The notes: a model not told the origin generated them from the letters alone. 46,386 nucleotides of DNA from Acidobacteriota bacterium (GCA_022820545.1 JAJEFG010000098.1:1-46386); one strand, 5' to 3'; positions 39,591 to 46,386 are shown, counted from the stretch's first letter. Made by a program: numbers and translations.

Positions 39591-41315
39591 ATGTCCCGTC
39601 TGCTTGACAAGAACCTGAGCCGCGCCGAATTCCTGAAGCTCTCGGGGGCCGCCGCGGCCGCCGGGCTCACGACCGCCTGCGGCGCGGGTGGAGGCTCGGC
39701 GACCCCGCAGATGATCGTCCACAACGCCCGGGTGTACACGTCGGAGTACAGCGAGGGCGGCGAGACCATGGACCAGGCCCAGGCGCTCGCCGTCAACCAC
39801 GGCAAGTTCGTCGCGGTGGGTTCGAACGAGGACGTGCTGAACCTCGCCGGACCGGCGACCGAGGTGGTCGATGCCGGCGGGATGACCGTGGTGCCAGGGT
39901 TCATCGACGCCCACTGCCACCCGGGCGGGATGCGGGACCTCTTCGAGGTGAACCTCGACGTCCGCACCATCGAGGACATCAAGATGGCGATCCGCGCCGC
40001 CGCCGCGGACACCCAGCCCGGCTACTGGGTTGACGGGTTCAAGTACGACGACACCAAGGTCACCGACGAGAACGGCCAGTACCGCCGGATTACCAGACAC
40101 GATCTCGACGAGGCGACGACGGACGTTCCGGTCCGCGTCTCGCACCGGGGCGGCCACATCTACTGGTACAACTCGAAGGCCTTCGAGATGGCCGGCATCA
40201 CGAAGGACGTGGCGGATCCTCCGGGAGGCCGGTTCGAGAAGGACGCGGACGGGGAACTGACCGGGCTCGTCGAGGAGAAGGCCGACGAGGTCTTCGACGG
40301 GATCGGACAGCGGCGGGTGTACGGCCGCGCGGAGTTCCAGCAGGGCGTCGCCCACATGTCGATGCTGATGACTGCCGCCGGAATCACCAGCGTGCACCAG
40401 ACCGGCGGCGACTCCGACGGCCTCCTCGCTCTCGAGGACGCCTATGCCGCCGGCGATCTCCGCTACCGGATGTACTACTTCGCGTCCGCGGACTCCGACC
40501 TCCACCGCGGGATGAAGGACGCCAAGATCCACCGCGGCTTCGGCAACGAGTGGCTCCGGATCGGGGCGATCAAGTACGGCGCCGACGGCTCGGCCTCCGG
40601 CCGCACCATGTACATGAGCACTCCCTACGAGGGCACCGACGACCACGGCATCCTCACCATGACCCCCGAGGAGATCATGGAGGCGGTCGAGGACTCCCAT
40701 GCGCACGACTTCCACATCGGGATCCACGCGAACGGGGACCTGACCATCGGTTACGTGCTGGACGCCTACGAGAAGGTCCTTGCGGAAGCGCCGCGGGATG
40801 CGCGGCACCGGCTCGAGCACTGCTCGCTGGTGAACCCCGAGCTGCTCCAGCGGATCCACGACTCCGGCTCGATTCCCACCCCGTTCTGGACCTACGTCCA
40901 CTACCACGGGAACAAGTGGGTGGAGTACGGCGAGGAGAAGATGAAGTGGATGTTCGCCCACAAGTCCTTCCTCGACTACGACATCAAGGTCGCCGGCGCC
41001 TCCGACTACGTGCCGGGACCCTACGAGCCGATGATGGCGCTCCAGGCCATGGTGACCCGCAAGGACACCCAGGGCCGGGTGTGGGGCGACAACCAGAAGG
41101 TCTCCGTGGACCAGGCGCTCCGGATCGGGACGATCAACGGCGCCTGGGCCTCCTTCGAGGAGGACATCAAGGGCAGCATCAAGAGCGGCAAGCTCGCCGA
41201 CTTCGTGATGCTGGAGCAGGATCCCCACGACGTCGCCGCGGACGACCCGGACCAGCTCAAGCACATCGCCATCCACCGCACCGTCGTCGGCGGCAAGACC
41301 ATGTTCCAGGCCTAG
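39591..41315 (+). CDS. Amidohydrolase family 3 (YtcJ-like), exported lipoprotein
   Basis: A 574-residue metal-dependent amidohydrolase. After the leader the fold shows MTVVPGFIDAHCHPGG with metal ligands His108 and His110, the region IHANGDLTIGY (His ligand), RLEHCSLVNP (His ligand) and ASDYVPGPYEPM (Asp ligand). YtcJ-like enzymes hydrolyse N-acyl or formamide groups; the substrate here is unknown. The N-terminus LSRAEFLKLSGAAAAAGLTTAC is a Tat-lipoprotein-like signal, but the second Arg of the twin pair is Ala, so it may use Sec or fail as Tat. A GGAGG precedes ATG 39591, 44 bp after the VPS10-like gene, so the two are probably co-transcribed. Confidence 0.87.
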   Translation: MSRLLDKNLSRAEFLKLSGAAAAAGLTTACGAGGGSATPQMIVHNARVYTSEYSEGGETMDQAQALAVNHGKFVAVGSNEDVLNLAGPATEVVDAGGMTVVPGFIDAHCHPGGMRDLFEVNLDVRTIEDIKMAIRAAAADTQPGYWVDGFKYDDTKVTDENGQYRRITRHDLDEATTDVPVRVSHRGGHIYWYNSKAFEMAGITKDVADPPGGRFEKDADGELTGLVEEKADEVFDGIGQRRVYGRAEFQQGVAHMSMLMTAAGITSVHQTGGDSDGLLALEDAYAAGDLRYRMYYFASADSDLHRGMKDAKIHRGFGNEWLRIGAIKYGADGSASGRTMYMSTPYEGTDDHGILTMTPEEIMEAVEDSHAHDFHIGIHANGDLTIGYVLDAYEKVLAEAPRDARHRLEHCSLVNPELLQRIHDSGSIPTPFWTYVHYHGNKWVEYGEEKMKWMFAHKSFLDYDIKVAGASDYVPGPYEPMMALQAMVTRKDTQGRVWGDNQKVSVDQALRIGTINGAWASFEEDIKGSIKSGKLADFVMLEQDPHDVAADDPDQLKHIAIHRTVVGGKTMFQA

Positions 41316-41353
41316 CGGCCCGCGACCGCCGGTCGTCAGACCGCCACGCGCGG

Positions 41354-41414
41354 CGGCTTGGAACGCCGGTCTCCAGACCGGCACCGCGGTGCTCCGCACC
41401 GCGCACGTCCCAGC
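41354..41414 (+). repeat. Two-hairpin intergenic repeat
   Basis: Same orientation as copies 1 and 2. Hairpin 1 GCCGGTCT-CC-AGACCGGC is unchanged and hairpin 2 is GCGGTGC-TCC-GCACCGC, with the same compensated C-G to T-A change seen between glyS and mutL. It lies 38 bp after the amidohydrolase stop. Confidence 0.88.
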
Positions 41415-41474
41415 GTCACCCGGAAAAGGGCGCCGCCTATGTGCGCGCGGACCCCAACCGCGCAGGCGACGCGT

Positions 41475-41522
41475 GGGCTTGGAACGCCGGCTTCAGCCGG
41501 CACAGCCCGCCGGAGGCGGGCG
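41475..41522 (+). repeat. Two-hairpin intergenic repeat, alternative stems
   Basis: GGCTTGGAAC is followed by GCCGGCT-TC-AGCCGGC and CCCGCC-GGA-GGCGGG. Both stems differ from the copy 60 bp upstream but pair perfectly. It is the plus-orientation counterpart of the first unit near 2108. Together with the copy at 41354 it accounts for much of the 259 bp between the amidohydrolase and TerB genes; no gene was recognised there. Confidence 0.8.
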
Positions 41523-41574
41523 ACGGGCCGGACCCCGGCCGGAATGCCGCAACCGCGTCGGTGCGGCGGCGCCT

Positions 41575-42027
41575 CTACCCCTTCGCGCGCAGCTTCGCCG
41601 CGATGAACGCCGGATGCTCCACGTGCAGCAAGGTCGCCACCTTCCGGATGACCTGTTCTTCCTCACCCGCGAGCCAGCCGTCCGCGAACGCCACCCGGAA
41701 GAGCAGTTCGATAATCGTCGCCTTGTGCTCCCGGGAGAGACTCCGGTCCACGAGCCGGGTGAACTCGTAGAGCGAGACCGCCTCGGACGACCGCTGGCCG
41801 GCAATTGCGACGATTTCCGCGGTTTCGTCGGCGCTCAGCGCAAACGCCGACTCGATGCTCCGGACGATCTCCCGGCTCTCCCGCTCGTCCACGTCGTGAT
41901 CGGCCGCCGATACTTCAAGGAGGAGCACGGCGGTCGCGATCTGGACGTCCCGCGGTGAGGGAGGCGGGGGAGGGGAGTGTTCCGGGCGCCGCCGGCCACC
42001 GCTCACCAGGTCACTGATCCAGCCCAT
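41575..42027 (-). CDS. TerB-like protein
   Basis: A 150-residue protein with a Pro-rich segment (about 20-27) and then the all-helical TerB/DjlA-like fold: VAILLLEVSAADHDVDERE-type first half, then FADGWLAGEEEQVIRKVATLLHV, the paired acidic loops of this family. TerB-like proteins are tied to stress, tellurite and phage-resistance clusters, but single TerB genes like this are mostly of unknown function. ATG 42027 lies 1 bp after the PIN toxin stop, so it is probably the third gene of that operon. There is no signal peptide. Confidence 0.85.
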   Translation of the reverse strand: MGWISDLVSGGRRRPEHSPPPPPSPRDVQIATAVLLLEVSAADHDVDERESREIVRSIESAFALSADETAEIVAIAGQRSSEAVSLYEFTRLVDRSLSREHKATIIELLFRVAFADGWLAGEEEQVIRKVATLLHVEHPAFIAAKLRAKG

Positions 42028-42028
42028 C

Positions 42029-42451
42029 TCAGACCTCCGTGGCCCGGTCTGCCGGTGCCGCGACGACGGGAACGTTCTCGCTGCGAGCGGCGCGGAGCAG
42101 GGCCTGGTCCAGTGTCGCAAGCGGTGCTCCACGGCGCCTTGCCAGTTCGAGATAGAGGGCGTCGTAGAAGGAAAGGTTCCGCCGCTCGGCGAACGAAAGT
42201 GCGGAGTCGAGATCCGGATCCCGGTCGGTGATGGTCCTGATCTCGGCGAGAGCCCGAAGCCGGGCGCGGATCTCCGTCTTTTCGAGGCGCCCGCGTCGTG
42301 CGGCCACCAGTAGCGCATTCCGCACCTCGAAGTGCCAGAGCACGGGGACCGTGGCCGGCCCGGTTTCGAGATGCGCCATCGTGGCGCGGACTATGGGTCC
42401 CGTCTCGGCCAGGAGCCGGGCTACCGCAACCGACGCGTCGAGAACGATCAA
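42029..42451 (-). CDS. VapC-like PIN-domain toxin (module 3)
   Basis: A 140-residue PIN toxin: IVLDASVAVARLL with Asp5, the Glu of FEVRNALLVAARRG, the Asp of FYDALYLELARRRGAPLATLDQAL and a following acidic residue, i.e. the usual four-residue site. It is a predicted ribonuclease. The start is TTG 42451, 3 bp after the antitoxin stop. It is followed after 1 bp by the TerB-like gene. Confidence 0.9.
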   Translation of the reverse strand: MIVLDASVAVARLLAETGPIVRATMAHLETGPATVPVLWHFEVRNALLVAARRGRLEKTEIRARLRALAEIRTITDRDPDLDSALSFAERRNLSFYDALYLELARRRGAPLATLDQALLRAARSENVPVVAAPADRATEV

Positions 42452-42454
42452 ACC

Positions 42455-42706
42455 CTAAAAGCGCCGTCCCTCGTCACGAGCAGCGAGAATCTCCTCCACG
42501 GTAATTCCACTGGGCTTCCAGTCCGCAGCCGCGGCGCGGAATCGCGCCACGCCCTCGCGACACGCCTGCTCCTGTGCGTCCTCGGCGGGAACCAGATAGG
42601 CCACCACCCGTCCGTTGCGGCTGATCGCAATCCGCTCTCCGTTCTCCGCCGTACGCAGAAACTCGGCGAAACGGGCCTTGGCCTCGGTTGACTGGATTCG
42701 ACGCAT
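42455..42706 (-). CDS. Phd/YefM-family antitoxin (module 3)
   Basis: An 83-residue antitoxin with the Phd/YefM fold IQSTEAKARFAEFLRTAENGE and RIAISRNGRVVAYLVP in the first half, then a toxin-binding tail containing the common ending GITVEEILAARDEGRR. ATG 42706 gives the expected start. It lies 59 bp downstream of the bactofilin-like gene's stop, on the same strand. Confidence 0.9.
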   Translation of the reverse strand: MRRIQSTEAKARFAEFLRTAENGERIAISRNGRVVAYLVPAEDAQEQACREGVARFRAAAADWKPSGITVEEILAARDEGRRF

Positions 42707-42724
42707 GAAAGAATCTGACCCGTC

Positions 42725-42737
42725 ATTCTAACCGGTT
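42725..42737 (-). promoter_or_regulatory. Candidate -10/operator of toxin-antitoxin module 3
   Basis: On the minus strand TAGAAT (42730-42725) is a good -10 match, directly preceded by the palindrome AACCGGTT (42737-42730). No convincing -35 is seen, so this may be an activator-type or weak promoter, or fortuitous. It lies in the 59-bp spacer before the antitoxin ATG. Confidence 0.33.
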
Positions 42738-42765
42738 TGTCCTTGACCAGGACGACGGAACCGAT

Positions 42766-44343
42766 CTACGCCGCCGCCGCTCGCCGCGAGCGCCACACCC
42801 AGAGTCCGAAGGCGCCCAGGCCGAAGAACATGACGAGGAGACCCACAACTCCCCCGATGTAGGGAACTTCCACGGCCAGCACCAGGATCCCGAGCCCGAG
42901 CGCGATCCGTCCGATGCGCTGGACGTTCGTGGTGGCAAGGCCGAGGAGCGCCTGGCCGATGACCATGGCGGCGACGACCCGGGAGGCGTAGAGCAGGAAC
43001 ACGTAGAGCATGCCGACGGCGAAGGCGAGCGGCAGGCCGATGAAGGTGATCGCGAGCAGGATCGCCGCGAAGGGGAGTCCCACGAACAAAAGGAGTCCGA
43101 GCAGCAGCGGGGCGATGGGTCTGCCACCGATGGCGGCCATCGCTCCGAGGGGGCCGGACGCGAGCAGTACGAGCACCATCCCGAGGGCCAGTCCCATGCC
43201 CCAGCGGGTGGCAATGCTCATGACCTCGTCCCACACGCTGGTCTCCTCGGGCTCCGGCTCGGACCACTCCACCTCCGGCGCACCGGGCTCGCGCTCGGGC
43301 TCCGAGGGGCCGGTGTAGTGGGCGTCTCCGCCGATCGACGCTCCCGAACCGAGGTGCAGTTCGTCCCCGGTGAACTCGAGATCGCCCTCGATCGGCGCGG
43401 TCACCTCCAGCCTGCTTCCCCCGGCAAGCACCGAGCCTCCGACCGGTCCCGCCACCGTAAGGCGATCGCCCGCCATCATGACGCCGCCTCCTACGGTCGC
43501 TCCGGTGAGGATCGAGACCCGTTCTCCTCCAGCGGCCAGCCCTCGGCCGACTTCCCCCGCGATCCGGACAGTCTGGGCGGCGCCCCGAACACTGAGGCCG
43601 ACGCTGCCGTCCACGATCAACTCGTTTCCGAATCCGAAGACGTCGCCATCCACCCGGCCGCTGATGATCAGGGCGCGACCGGCGAAGTACAGATCCCCGC
43701 GCACCGTGCCGGCGACCGTGGCTTCGTCGCAGAGAAGCAGCAGGTCGTCGTCCACCACCTGTTCCGGGGCGATGCGGCACCGCGCGGACTCCCCGGCGAT
43801 CACCTCAAGCGCCTCGGCGGGTGCGCTAATGACTCCGAACCCAGGCAACGACGCTGCCAACAAGAGCGGCATGACGCCGGCGCGCGGCCGGCGAATGGCG
43901 TTGGAAGCCAGGGCGATACCGATGAGGGTCATGATGACGATGCCTCCGTAGGCAATCTGCAGTCCGATCTGCTGGATATCCAGCAGGGAGAGAAGGCGGA
44001 ACCCGAGGTCCGAGAGGACGGGAAGGGCGTCCGGCATGGGCGTTTCCGCCGCCGCTTCGCCGACCCCTGTGAGGAAGCGCCGCACCGCAACGAGGCCCAG
44101 CGAGAGCACGAGTCCGGCGGCCACCACCCAGCCGAGTTCACGCGACATTTCGCGCTCACGCACGACCTCGGGCGCCGCGGCCGCCCGCAGGACGTCGCTC
44201 TCGCGGCGAAGCCCCTCGTAGAGCCGGTGGCAGGAGAAGCAGCGGGTCAGGTGCGACCGCGCCGCCGCCGCGTCGGCCCGGGGCAGCTCCTCGTCGATCA
44301 GGGCGAGGAGTTCCAGTTCCGGGAGGTGCTGCACGTCGGTCAT
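42766..44343 (-). CDS. Anti-sigma zinc-finger protein fused to bactofilin-like and membrane domains
   Basis: A 525-residue protein. Residues 1-45 are a zinc-binding anti-sigma domain with H31-x3-C35-x2-C38 (HLTRCFSC). Membrane segments follow at about 70-88, 126-147 and 157-173. Residues about 180-345 are a regular beta-helix-like region of short turns (GDLYFAGRALIISGRVDGDVFGFG, GGSVLAGGSRLEV, GDLEFTGDELHLGSG), resembling polymer-forming bactofilins. After an acidic linker (346-370) a block of hydrophobic helices continues to the basic C-terminus (about 380-520). The Zn domain would hold the ECF sigma factor encoded just upstream; the periplasmic helix might sense envelope state. ATG 44343 overlaps the sigma stop (ATGA). 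Confidence 0.8.
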   Translation of the reverse strand: MTDVQHLPELELLALIDEELPRADAAAARSHLTRCFSCHRLYEGLRRESDVLRAAAAPEVVREREMSRELGWVVAAGLVLSLGLVAVRRFLTGVGEAAAETPMPDALPVLSDLGFRLLSLLDIQQIGLQIAYGGIVIMTLIGIALASNAIRRPRAGVMPLLLAASLPGFGVISAPAEALEVIAGESARCRIAPEQVVDDDLLLLCDEATVAGTVRGDLYFAGRALIISGRVDGDVFGFGNELIVDGSVGLSVRGAAQTVRIAGEVGRGLAAGGERVSILTGATVGGGVMMAGDRLTVAGPVGGSVLAGGSRLEVTAPIEGDLEFTGDELHLGSGASIGGDAHYTGPSEPEREPGAPEVEWSEPEPEETSVWDEVMSIATRWGMGLALGMVLVLLASGPLGAMAAIGGRPIAPLLLGLLLFVGLPFAAILLAITFIGLPLAFAVGMLYVFLLYASRVVAAMVIGQALLGLATTNVQRIGRIALGLGILVLAVEVPYIGGVVGLLVMFFGLGAFGLWVWRSRRAAAA

Positions 44344-44933
44344 CAGTCGATTCCCTCGCTGGCGAGCCGGTCCCGCATCCGGCGCCGTCCCCGGAGCAGC
44401 AGCACCCCCACGTTCGTGCGCGTGACGCCCAGCGTGTCGGCGATCTCCTGGTAGCTGAGCCCGGCGCCGTAGCGCAGGGTCAGGGCAAAGCGCTGCCGGA
44501 GCGGGAGCCCGGAGAGCGCCTCGCGGACCCGCTCCCGCCGCTCCTCGGTGATCAGCCGCTCGAGCGGGCTCGGGGAATCGGCGGGCAGTTGCGCCGCGCC
44601 TTCGTCGTCGAGCGGTTCGGAACGGCGGTTCTTCCGCGCCTCGTCCCAGCAGCGGTTGGCGGCGATCCGGAACAGCCACGGCCCGAAGGGGCGCGACGCG
44701 TCGAAGGAATCCAGCCGGAAGCGGGTCTTCATCAGGATCTCCGCGGCGAGATCCTCGCCGGAGTCACCGGGGAGCGTCCGGCGGCAGAAGGCGAGCACCT
44801 GGGGGTGGAAATGCCGATAGAGCGCCGCCCAGGCGTCCTGGGCGGCCTGGCTGGCGTCACCGCTGTCCGCGCCCTGTCTGTCGGCCTCCTGGCAGGTGCG
44901 GACGAGATCCGTGATTTCCTGGTCGTGGAGCAT
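44343..44933 (-). CDS. ECF-type RNA polymerase sigma factor
   Basis: A 196-residue sigma-70 family factor with only regions 2 and 4. Region 2 is visible as FHPQVLAFCRRTLPGDSGEDLAAEILMKTRFRLDSFD and WLFRIAANRCWDEARK; region 4 as LSGLPLRQRFALTLRYGAGLSYQEIADTLGVTRTNVGVLLLRGRRRMRDRL. Such factors direct polymerase to stress or envelope promoters and are held inactive by the adjacent anti-sigma protein. ATG 44933 is given as start; GTG 44960 would add nine residues, and neither has a well-spaced ribosome site. The gene is divergent from the transporter-like gene at 45035. Confidence 0.88.
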   Translation of the reverse strand: MLHDQEITDLVRTCQEADRQGADSGDASQAAQDAWAALYRHFHPQVLAFCRRTLPGDSGEDLAAEILMKTRFRLDSFDASRPFGPWLFRIAANRCWDEARKNRRSEPLDDEGAAQLPADSPSPLERLITEERRERVREALSGLPLRQRFALTLRYGAGLSYQEIADTLGVTRTNVGVLLLRGRRRMRDRLASEGID

Positions 44934-45034
44934 CCCTCCGGTTCCTATACGTCCCGGCACGGCGGAAGTTACAGCGCACGGCGGCGTCCCTCCTCGCTTG
45001 TGCGATGCTCCCGCGCTCGCAGGAGGTTCCGTGC

Positions 45035-45868
45035 GTGCGCAGGCTGTTGCGGCGTTTCGCGGGCCGGTTCGTGCTGACGCTGTCCCTGGTCCTGCTCGAG
45101 GCGGCCGGTTGGACCTTGTTCCCGCTCGTGATCGGACGCGCCATCGACAGCGTCCTGGCGGACTCGGTACGGGGCCTCTACGAGTTCGCCGCTCTCGGGA
45201 CCGGCGTCATGGGCCTCGGGATCGCCCGGCGCTTCGTGGACAGCCGGGCCTACGCGCGCGTCTTCCGGCGGCTCGGCGAGGAACTCGTCGTCCGGGAACC
45301 GGCGGGCGGCACCTCCACGAAGACGGCGCGTCTCGGGATGCTCCAGGAGTTGGTCGAGTTCTTCGAGACCCAGGTGCCGGGCCTCATCACCGGCATCATC
45401 GGTCTCGGTGGCACGCTCCTCATCCTGTCCGCGCTGAACCGGCCGGTCTTCTTCGGGTGCCTCGCGGTCACCGCCGTCAGCGCGGCGATCTACGCCCTGA
45501 CCGGGAAGCTGACCACCCGCTACAACCAGGGACTCAACGACGAGCGCGAACGGCAGGTGGACGCCGTCGAGAGCGGCGATCCCGCCCGGGTCGGCGGACA
45601 TCTCCGGGCGCTCATGCGCTGGAACATCAAGCTCTCGGACCTGGAGGCGGTCAACTTCGGGGTGGTGTGGCTCTTCCTGATGGGCCTGCTGGTCTTCTCG
45701 ATCGGATCGGCGGCGGAGCAGACCGTCGAGTACGGCACGGTCTTCGCCGTCGTGATGTACGTCTTCCAGTTCACCGAGTCCGTGATCGTGCTGCCGCTCT
45801 ACTACCAGCAGTGGCTGCGGCTGAGGGAGATCTCGGGCCGGCTGGGCGCGATCTCTGCAGTGGCTTGA
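45035..45868 (+). CDS. ABC-type six-transmembrane domain protein without ATPase
   Basis: A 277-residue membrane protein. Hydrophobic helices are visible at about 10-35 (FVLTLSLVLLEAAGWTLF), 50-65, 108-130 (LITGIIGLGGTLLILSAL), 135-155, 212-232 and 245-265, matching the ABC exporter membrane domain family of six helices. No Walker A/B or ABC signature is present, and the gene ends before a second domain would start, so it may need a partner ATPase elsewhere or act without one. GTG 45035 is preferred over ATG 45005 because AGGAGG lies eight nt upstream. It is divergent from the sigma factor. Confidence 0.72.
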   Translation: MRRLLRRFAGRFVLTLSLVLLEAAGWTLFPLVIGRAIDSVLADSVRGLYEFAALGTGVMGLGIARRFVDSRAYARVFRRLGEELVVREPAGGTSTKTARLGMLQELVEFFETQVPGLITGIIGLGGTLLILSALNRPVFFGCLAVTAVSAAIYALTGKLTTRYNQGLNDERERQVDAVESGDPARVGGHLRALMRWNIKLSDLEAVNFGVVWLFLMGLLVFSIGSAAEQTVEYGTVFAVVMYVFQFTESVIVLPLYYQQWLRLREISGRLGAISAVA

Positions 45869-45977
45869 GATCGTCGGGCCGGTCGGGATGAGCGCCCGGC
45901 GACGTGCCGTTGGCGCCGAAACGGAAGTACAAGCCTCCCGGGCCATCTCTCCTCCTCTCCCTCAACCCGGGGGGGGT

Positions 45978-46028
45978 GGCCCAGTTTTAGTTGTCGCCAA
46001 GCGGCCCAGTTTTAGATGTCGCTTGACA
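45978..46028. mobile_element. Orphan IS21-like terminal inverted-repeat region
   Basis: Two 20-bp direct repeats of the form GGCCCAGTTTTAG-T/A-TGTCGC (45978-45997 and 46003-46022, 19 of 20 identical, 25 bp apart) end in GCTTGACA. Read on the opposite strand this gives a TGTCAAGCGAC terminus followed by repeated AAAACTGGGCC blocks, the layout I associate with IS21-family ends. There is no istA/istB gene nearby, so this would be a solo end left by deletion or recombination. The tandem repeat array begins immediately outside it. Confidence 0.5.
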
Positions 46029-46386
46029 CTTCCCGGGTGGGGTTGGGACGTGCGCGGTGCGGAGCACCGCGGTGCCGGTCTGGAGACCGGCGTTCCAAGC
46101 CGTACGTGTTGCCTGCGCCCTTGAGCTTCGTGCCGAGGTGGGAACCACGGTTTCCGGGTGGGGTTGGGACGTGCGCGGTGCGGAGCGCTGCGCGTGCCGG
46201 CTGAGACCGGCGTTCCAAGCCGTACGTGTTGCCTGCGCCCTTGAGCTTCGTGCCGAGGTGGGAACCACGGTTTCCGGCTGGGGTTGCGACGCGCGCGGTG
46301 CGGAGCACCGCGGTGCCGGTCTGGAGACCGGCGTTCCAAGCCGTACGTGTTGCCTGCGCTCTTGAGGTTCGTGCCGAGGTGGGAAC
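46029..46386 (-). repeat. 120-bp tandem array of the two-hairpin repeat
   Basis: Three units with periods of 121 and 120 bp (hairpin 2 begins near 46050, 46171 and 46291). Each carries GTGCGCGGTGCGGAGC, a GGAGACCGG- or GAGACCGG-type hairpin, CGTTCCAAGCCGTACG and a conserved 65-bp linker containing CTTGAG and GTGCCGAGGTGGGAAC. The middle unit has decayed stems while its linker stays nearly identical. The array continues past the window end. No gene was recognised in the 518 bp after 45868. Confidence 0.88.

Noticed and set aside
46029..46386. CRISPR array
   Set aside because: The unit is 120 bp with conserved linkers rather than short repeats with unique spacers, and no cas gene is present.

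Overview
The window is a 46.4 kb stretch of GC-rich, tightly packed chromosome from a Gram-negative (diderm) bacterium. Outer-membrane biology is visible directly: an LptE-type lipoprotein, two beta-barrel proteins and several lipobox proteins. A BshA-type glycosyltransferase, a large sortilin/VPS10-like beta-propeller protein with a membrane amidohydrolase, and a degenerate cytochrome-like lipoprotein together suggest Acidobacteriota or a related phylum. That assignment is an inference from gene content, not from a marker gene.

Layout. 1-2300: short hairpin repeats, an exonuclease III gene, a Phd/VapC toxin-antitoxin pair with a visible promoter-operator, and tRNA-Val(CAC). 2320-6444: arginase and an alpha/beta hydrolase on the plus strand; a beta-barrel porin and a lipoprotein polysaccharide deacetylase on the minus strand. 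6528-18276: a long, mostly overlapping plus-strand housekeeping run: DUF177/YceD, rpmF, fabD, fabG, acpP, fabF, an M20 peptidase, mutY, leuS, lptE, holA and two hemerythrin-like proteins. 18425-25800: mgtE, recO-glyQ-glyS, mutL and a small membrane protein. 25924-29317: a CBS-pair protein, bshA, and a DUF523/DUF1722 protein with a family 5 uracil-DNA glycosylase. 29388-35310: a plus-strand envelope run of hydrolase, MscS channel, NCS2-type permease with an extra C-terminal domain, YceI protein, CXXCH-bearing beta-barrel and lipoprotein. 35429-36130: a second VapC module with an AbrB-type antitoxin. 36439-41315: the VPS10-like protein and amidohydrolase. 41575-42706: a third toxin-antitoxin pair followed by a TerB-like gene. 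42766-44933: an ECF sigma factor with an anti-sigma/bactofilin-like fusion. 45035-45868: a transporter membrane domain without an ATPase. 45978-46386: an orphan IS21-like end and a 120-bp tandem array running off the window.

Most striking features. (1) A dispersed intergenic repeat family built from two adjacent hairpins. The stems change sequence between copies but stay perfectly paired, and there are about ten copies in this window. (2) A compact yceI / CXXCH-barrel / degenerate-cytochrome lipoprotein cluster that could form an outer-membrane redox conduit. (3) Two unusual fusions: an NCS2 permease with a degenerate GHKL-like tail, and a zinc-finger anti-sigma factor fused to a bactofilin-like beta-helix and a multi-pass membrane region. 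(4) Three PIN-toxin modules with antitoxins of two different fold families. No phage, CRISPR array, restriction system or intact transposase gene was seen.
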